From Plakobranchus ocellatus (lineage: Eukaryota; Mollusca; Gastropoda; Plakobranchidae): a DNA stretch of 25,900 nt. Location of the stretch: contig BLXT01006233.1 in assembly GCA_019648995.1 (NCBI GenBank), positions 1,837,330-1,863,229 of the forward strand, read 5' to 3'. A model generated the notes under the pieces. It did not search any database, was not told the DNA's origin, and saw nothing but the letters and a program-made list of their open reading frames with translations. This document shows, in pieces, positions 19,352-25,900 of this stretch (positions are counted from its first letter, which is position 1; every line of letters begins with the position of its first letter). The position numbers and the translations under genes are program-made.

Positions 19352-20971
19352 GCAATGTTACAAACAACAGCAGCAACCACAACATCATGATGTTTGCCAA
19401 GTGTCGAGGAAGAAGAAAAAAGAGTTCAAGGAATAAATATCTTGATAATAACTCTGACTAAAGATAAAATCAAATTCAGTGACTATTGTGAAACTAAAAG
19501 TAAAACTTTGTGCGGTATCAGTCACAACAAGGGATTTTCTTTCCAGCCGTATCCTTTGAAAAATACATTTTTTCTACATGTGACTACAATCTCTATGTAA
19601 ACTTTAAAAAAATATGAAGTATTACATAGTAAAATATTACTCTTAGTTTTGAGTATCAATACTTAGTACAAATTTTTTGAGGGGAAAGAACATTTTGCAT
19701 TTTTATGGCATTTGATAATTGCACTGTAAGCTACACTAATCTTGGTTTGTGTTTTGACTCCCAGTCAAGACCCAGGATCCAAGACTAAAGATGGTTCTTC
19801 GATTAGACAGGAGTGGAATGATAAGCATTCAATGCCTATGGCTGGGGACAAGCATTTCTTCAAAAAATATTTTTAAGTTGGTACTAATGTGAATCCAATT
19901 ACAGGATGCCTACATTGTGCATTAACATATAAACAGATTCTTGTTAAAAATTGCTTCACACATTGGGAACTGTCGGCATGCCCCCATGTTTGAAAGAGGA
20001 AAAATTTACGGTGACTTGTAAAATGACTGCTGCATATAATTTGCAAGCTTCGTTTTTTTTTTATAAGTAAAGCACAGTCATTCGTTAAAATCAATTTTTA
20101 ATGGTTTAGTCTTAATTCCTACTGAATTTTACACAAGCTTCATTATAATCCCACAAAGAAAAGAGTAGATCATTTATTTTTTTGTCAGCTCCCAGTTTTC
20201 AAAATGGAAATCTTATCTGATACGGACGATTGTCAAACTATGAATAACTGAAACTTATTAATTAGTACTAACAATCGACAAAATACAAATTATGAATAAA
20301 ATGTACATATTCTTTGAGGCAGAGATAAGTAAGTATAGGGTAAAAGAAAAGAACTGATCCAAGTGAAATTATGAGACTTGTCCAATTATTGCCTCTGTTG
20401 ATCAAGACTTGCCTTAGGCTTTCAATATTTCAGCATTCTAAAACAACACTAAGCAATATATTTCTGACAAAAATATTGGATTTCTGTAAAATTCAATAAA
20501 TATATGTACCTTTATTAAAGTGAAACAACGTAAAAAATCATCTCACATAGGTAGATTTAATCATCTGAAGAATGGATGATTTTAGAGGGTGAAACCTGTT
20601 AATGCACATATACATAAACATTCAGAAGAAATAATTTATTGTAGGAATAAATTAGAATGGCCTTATAAAAAAGAAAATAACTTAATTATTTTTGGAAGCA
20701 ATTGAAAACTAAGATAAATAGATGTACAGGTAAAATATGCTTTGGGATTTCAATGAACTATTGCAGACGTAAAACTTGCTAACAGAATGACACTGACGAA
20801 TGAAATGACACTTATGTGATTAGAACTAAGACAACCTTGACAGAACAGGAAATCACTCCATTTATCTCAGTCTCATATAAATTTCAATGTAAAAATTATT
20901 CATTGCACGTTCAACAAAATTGAATCAGTCTCATAAAACATACAATTCTAATTTAAACATTAAAAGACCCG

Positions 20972-20986
20972 ACACACACACACACA
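20972..20986. repeat. (AC)n short microsatellite
   Basis: Seven AC units, shortly followed by an A21 run. Confidence 0.9.
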
Positions 20987-21003
20987 AATACAAAAGAAAC
21001 TGG

Positions 21004-21024
21004 AAAAAAAAAAAAAAAAAAAAA
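21004..21024. repeat. Poly(A) tract, A21
   Basis: Uninterrupted run of 21 A, 17 bases after the AC repeat. No associated SINE or LINE body was recognised. Confidence 0.95.
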
Positions 21025-22176
21025 GAAATATGTATCGAGACAAGTGTTTATGAGGTGCAAGAGTAATACTTTGAGAATGAAGAATTTAAAGTTTAATTTT
21101 TTTCCTCTTTTTTCACTGCTACTTCAATGAAATTAAAATTCCAATATCCTGTCACAGAATTAAAGGAACTAACCGGTTTCCATCATTGCAAAGCTTATGA
21201 AATGCAGTTTCCAGCTGTGGTCTGGTTTAAAACTTTCAAGATGCGACTGCTCGCTTATTTGGACTGATCTCAAGATATTTTTTTTTTATTATTTTTGGAT
21301 TTCTGCATGACCAGATTTAGAGAGAAAATTATTTTGCTTCATTTTACTAGAGCAGATTGTTCTCAAATTAAGAGAGCAAGAGGGGGATTGATACAACCTT
21401 GTATCAGATCATTTTTACTATTTTAGGTTCATTATGGTGGTATATACAACCTACTGCACAGCAAAACTTAGGGGACTAATCAGTGCCCTGTCTGTATAGT
21501 GCGCATGATAGAATGTAAAAAACTTAATATAAATACAACTGTGCTATCACATGGTGATCATAAACTCAATAATATTATGCTAGGAGAGTTTGACTACAAA
21601 ATCAGGTAAAACTATCTTACTAATTTTGAGAAAATGGCCATCTTTCAGTGATAATACATCTCTAATTTTGTTAAAAAAAAACAATTCATGTAGATTTTTT
21701 AACAGGGTAAGAGGATCTATAATTAAAAAAAAAAAGGGGGCATTATTAAAGGGCCCCTGAAAGTAGGCTGTGATGGAATGAATCCATCCAATTAATTTTT
21801 ACTTGACAATGTTGTTAAGTTGGTTTGTTATCTGCCCCTATCATACATGATGGCAATATGTGCTGGTTACAAAAAAAAAAAAAATTCCCATACTCTCCCG
21901 CCACAAAACTTAACTTATCTTTCTCTCATCGCTTCTACAGTGTTATCAGGTTAAATGCACACCAGATGAAAACATGCTTCAGTTAAAAATGTCATCACAT
22001 CGGCGGAATAGATTTTCTGCTGTTAACAGTATTATTCTGAACTCAAATACAAAGTCAAAACATTTGCTTTCAAATTGGTAAATACTGTTAAAGTGGGTAA
22101 GGGGAAGTTATTCCCTTTTTTTGTATAGCACGCACATTGTTGGTAAGAGTATGTGTGTGGGTGTTCTGCCCTGCAG

Positions 22177-22259
22177 TGCACAAGAGGGCTGGGCTGCAGC
22201 ATGGACCTAAAGAGAAATATGGCTGCGGGACAGATAGGATTTTGGAATTCCAGAGAACA
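22177..22259 (+). other. Exon-like GC-richer patch (candidate non-coding or orphan exon)
   Basis: 83 bases of less A/T-rich sequence lie between a good acceptor-like string (TGTTCTGCCCTGCAG) and a donor-like GTAAGG at 22260. Two of three plus-strand frames are open across it. I recognise no protein. It may be an exon of an unseen gene or lncRNA, an old repeat, or chance. Confidence 0.25.
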
Positions 22260-22319
22260 GTAAGGGAGATAATGCAAAGTTGGTTCTTGTCTCCTCATCT
22301 ATCAAAATTCAAAAAATGA

Positions 22320-22729
22320 TGTATGCAGCAGATGGTACAATAGGTAATGAGGCATTGGCCAGTCTCCATCTTCCTCCTGTAGAAGGCCTAGGCCTAGACC
22401 TGTAGTTAATGAAGTCATGCCGAGTTTTGTGCAACTGAGGGCTAGACTGTGTAAACCTAGTGCACACGTTATTTACTTTATATGCTTGGTAATTAATTCT
22501 GTTGACTTACTTTGAAAAAAAAACAACGAACAATTATGCAAAAACAAGTTTAAGATCACATTATCCTCCACCTACACACATGATTTGTCCAGTGAAGGAA
22601 AATAGCCAAGACTTTTTCGCCAGTGTAATAAAGAATCGATAATTGTTTTAAAAATTTTTGTGAAGAAACATATCTTTTAAACGCACACTATTCAGGCTTA
22701 TGAAATACTAAGCTTTTCACTGAACAATA
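22320..22729. other. Intergenic sequence, nothing firm
   Basis: It contains a 12-base palindrome AGGCCTAGGCCT at 22384-22395 and no coding signal. Confidence 0.7.
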
Positions 22730-22985
22730 CTTTACTTCTTTCCACCCCTCTCGCTGCTCACCCTCTCTCTTCTTCCAACTCCTTACTCCTCCTTATTACT
22801 TTTCATCTTTATGCCTCCCATTGTTTCTCTGTTTATCTACTTATTCCTTTTGAATCTTCCCTTCTTTCTCTTCTTTTCCTTCTTCTACTACGCTCTTTTT
22901 CCCCTCTATTTACTCCATTTCTCCAATAAATATCTAGTATGTCTCTTTCACTAATCTTCTCATCAACATGCCCTCTCTCTTTTTT
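22730..22985. repeat. Pyrimidine-rich tract (about 250 bases)
   Basis: The plus strand is dominated by irregular C/T with clusters such as CCACCCCTCTCGCTGCTC, TTCCCTTCTTTCTCTTC and CCCTCTCTCTTTTTT. This is low-complexity sequence without a fixed unit, probably a decayed CT-type satellite. Confidence 0.75.
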
Positions 22986-25670
22986 AGACAGAAACTTAGA
23001 ATTGAAACACGATAAATAATGACATGATTAACGAATCATGAAAATGACCAAATTTGAAGGTAATTTCCAATTTAAATAGTAAAAACAAAACAGGTTAAAA
23101 TTATATATATTACACAAAGCCTACCTAAAAAAAAAAAGTACATTTTATAATTTTAATTTAGAATGTGCTGTCAACTGTCACTTTAGCCTTGACAATATTT
23201 AGTTTTTATTAAATGTGCTACCTGTGGCTGCAGATAATTTTAGCAAATGCTCATAAATCAAAAAGTAGTATTGTCAAAGAAAGTAAAAGTAATCGTAACA
23301 GAATGTACAATAAATAAATAAATAAATAAATAAATACATACATAAAATAAAACAAGCAAACAAACAAAACAAAAACAATTTGTCAATTGAACAAAAACCA
23401 ATTTCCTTTCCAGTATTAAATAACAAATTAAAAACAAAAACAAAAAATTCAAACAAAAAGAACAAATATCATGTCCCTGATTTTAGCTGCCATAAAAATA
23501 GTATATATCATATCTTTATATATATTGTATAATTCTTCCGACCCAGGGCTAATACTGAGGCAGGACTTCTGCCTTTTTGCATCAACTTTTTCTTTTCTCT
23601 ACAAAATAATTAGGCTTCAAGAAAAGCATGGGTTTGCAAGAAAGATTATTTTCAAAATAAAGATTTTTAAACACCTTCAACAAAAAAGCAGACAATGTTT
23701 TTTAAAAAATCAGCTGTGAAAATTTGTAACAGCCTTGCTTCTTCTTTTTTTACATTTCCGTGGATGTTTTTGAAAAATAAAAAAAATAACAAAACCCTTT
23801 TCACACAAAATATCTAGCAATACATAAAGAAATTTATGCAATGAATTTGATGCGCAATCAGATCTGTTACATAAAAACAACTTTCAAGCAACACTTTTAC
23901 TTGAATTTTGCTCTGATATAATAGTATAAAAATATTCTCTGATGAAAATTCCTTTGCAGAATTTAGGTAATGGGAACTCTTGACAAATGTTGCAGTCTCA
24001 AATAAATAATGAGGTAAAGATGGCACATTAATGGGGCTCAACACCAGAGGGGATAGAAAGGACCTTTCTTAAGTCCTTTCCATCTCGGCGAATTGCCTGA
24101 AAGGTGCTAAATATTTTATATTCATGCTGCTAATTCAAACCCATCTCAATTTCCTGTAATTTCTAAACAGGCAGAGAAATTCATCTCAGAAATCCTCATT
24201 TTACTACAAAATAAAAACAGAAAATTTAACTTATTATATTCTTATCAAGCTAAAATTAATATTTATGAGGCCCTGCAACATGAAAACAGGTCAAAAGACT
24301 AATGAAATAGTTGAATTTAATTTTGGCCTCTTCTTTGATAGACAATTATGGTAGCAGTGTGACTTCATATCATGAGCACATTTTTACAAATGAGTGACTG
24401 CGAAAAAGATAATGTAAATTCCTTTTCCAACATCATAATGCTACTGCAGGGATGAATCAAAAACACAATATTCTGATCAAAGGTTTAACATTTAACCACA
24501 TAAAGAGCAAACAATGCACTCAAAAGATGAGACTTTAAGCTGAAAGACTATCATCATTCAGCCTAAATTCGTAAAAAAAAAGTTAAAAAAAAAACCTCAA
24601 GCAGTAGCACTGCTAGTAATTACTTGTGTAACTCCAACAAACTTGATAAACAATTATTTCCAATTATAATAATGCAACTCCTCCAAATGAAATAAATTAT
24701 CATTTTTACAGCTTATTGGATATACCTGTAATTGAAATTATAATGGCAACAAAATCATCTTTGAAGGTTCAATCCATCAATTATCAAGCCAAGAATCTTG
24801 GACATAAGAATCTTAAGAGCTCTTGCAATGCTCACATTGTCTTATTCTGCTTTGTTTGGTTTTGAAAGAAAAAAGATATTTGAGAACAAATCAAAGGTTA
24901 ATCATACATTTTGCCAAACCTTTTTTTAATTATTGTGTTCATTTCTTGTTTGATCTAGATGGAAGTTCTTTTGAACTAAATTCTTTGCTTTGTACTAGCC
25001 AGAATCTACAGAGATCTAGAAATGTTTGGATGCGACTGAAATACTTTAAAACTAAGAGCTGATTCCAATTATCATATCTTTCCCAGGGAACAATTGTCTA
25101 TTAGGTTTATAAAAAGCTAGACATATTTAAATAAAGTTTATTTAAATTCTGAAACATCTGACTTGATACATAGTAAATCCATTTGCTGGATGTGGAGTGT
25201 TTTAGGATAGCAACTGCATATGCCAGTAATTCTCAGTCATTTTAACCCCTTTTTCAAGCAAGGTCGTTTTATTTTTCATGGTACACTATTTATCTCAAGC
25301 TGTGCTGCCATGATTTAGTATAGCAAAGAGATTATATAACCAGCAGTTCTTATCATTAAGGTTCTCGGTACTATTAAAGTATGACAAGCAGTGCTTGTCA
25401 TAAAAGCATCTTGGCTATTTTCTCTAAAAGAAAAAGCAGGTCACAAAGGGCTAAGATCACACCATCAACATTAAATTACAGCCTAACATAAATCTACCCG
25501 CAAGTCCCACAGACTATATGATTTATTATTGGCAATGAAAACAAATGAAGATTTCAAATCATAATAAAGACTGAAAATATGTGACCCATCTATACATAAT
25601 GAGGCATTTATTGAGAACTAGGCAAAGGAAAGGAGGATGTTAGAGCAAAATGATCAAAAAAGGCTGAAGA
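22986..25670. other. Intergenic A/T-rich DNA, no gene recognised
   Basis: Open frames here (for example 23471-23719 + and 24823-25062 +) have no recognisable motif and the same base composition as their surroundings. A TAAA tetranucleotide repeat lies near 23.3 kb. No RNA gene was seen. Confidence 0.7.
23309..23335. repeat. (TAAA)n tetranucleotide repeat
   Basis: About six to seven TAAA units, trailing into TACATACATAAAA and then AAAC-like units to about 23375. Confidence 0.93.
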
Positions 25671-25671
25671 C

Positions 25672-25677
<6 letters not shown>

Positions 25678-25763
<86 letters not shown>

Positions 25764-25814
25764 ACACACGCATGCATGCATGCTCGAATGCACACACACA
25801 CACACACACATATA
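25678..25814. repeat. Compound (TA)37-(TG)n-(CATG)n-(CA)n microsatellite
   Basis: TA units run 25679-25752, followed by TG units, TACACACG, three CATG-like units and, after a short break (CTCGAA), a CA run at 25791-25810. The short open frames of Ile-Tyr repeats in this stretch are artefacts of the repeat. Confidence 0.97.
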
Positions 25815-25877
25815 ATATTTAATGTATGCATATATGCAAGTTCTACACAAACATATCTTGATGTTGCAATGTCTTAA

Positions 25878-25900
25878 TTTTTTTTTTTTTTTTTTTTTTT
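25878..25900. repeat. Poly(T) tract at window edge
   Basis: At least 23 T run to the last base, so the true length is not known. It could be the poly(A) end of a minus-strand element beyond the window. Confidence 0.9.

Larger units (their letters stand above)
19352..22090. other. Intergenic A/T-rich DNA, no gene recognised
   Basis: Only short, compositionally biased open frames occur in either direction. There is a small AC repeat and an A21 run near 21 kb. Part of this could be the 3' UTR of a convergent gene lying beyond the right edge, but nothing in the sequence shows that. Confidence 0.7.

Noticed and set aside
22099..22120. Hairpin AAGGGGAA-GTTA-TTCCCTT followed by a T run, like a rho-independent terminator
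   Set aside because: The window is clearly animal nuclear DNA with spliced genes, so a bacterial terminator is not meaningful here. Short hairpins before T runs are expected by chance.
23471..25062. Plus-strand ORFs of about 80 codons in the 3' flank
   Set aside because: Residue content follows A/T-rich base composition, no motif is recognisable, and there is no splice or neighbour context.
25608..25850. Ile-Tyr and Cys-Val repeat ORFs
   Set aside because: Translations of TA/TG/CA dinucleotide repeats, with no coding evidence.
1..25900. tRNA, rRNA, CRISPR and operon-type features
   Set aside because: No A-box/B-box pairs, rRNA blocks or spaced direct repeats were recognised by eye, and the gene structure is that of a spliced animal gene.

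Overview
This is animal (metazoan) nuclear DNA. It is strongly A/T-rich, with GT-AG introns of roughly 0.4 to 3 kb, microsatellites, a decayed LINE and an assembly gap of Ns. The intron scale, compound TA/TG/CA microsatellites and CR1/L2-type LINE would suit a mollusc, perhaps a gastropod, but no marker here proves the lineage.

Positions 1-17239 (+ strand) hold the 3' two-thirds of one gene, CTR9, the tetratricopeptide-repeat (TPR) scaffold of the PAF1 transcription-elongation complex. I resolved 16 coding exons whose translations join in frame and follow animal CTR9 closely, from about residue 325 of the human protein (from memory) to the stop codon. About 792 codons are visible. The 5' end lies upstream of the window. 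At least one exon is missing between 13177 and 16128: the flanking exons are out of phase, and a 569-base run of Ns (14170-14738) lies in that interval. The protein runs from TPR array, to a charged coiled-coil-like segment, to a Lys/Gly/acidic low-complexity segment, to a long Arg-Ser (RS) repeat tail ending in GSDSD.

The introns are mostly featureless A/T-rich DNA, with two exceptions. Intron 8 carries a 5'-truncated, frameshifted antisense CR1/L2-like LINE (about 7081-8150). The interval around the gap (13178-16127) holds a CT microsatellite, a possible piggyBac-like end with twin hairpins abutting the Ns, a TTAA-flanked element of about 0.7 kb with an acidic ORF, and a CA microsatellite.

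From 17240 to about 18.8-19.35 kb is the probable CTR9 3' UTR, with several AATAAA signals. From there to 25900 I find no convincing gene, only simple repeats, a pyrimidine-rich tract, one small GC-richer exon-like patch and a 106-nt alternating pyrimidine-purine tract near the right edge. I did not find a clear new biological system. The best leads are the TTAA-flanked element, the RS tail of CTR9 and the exon hidden by the gap.
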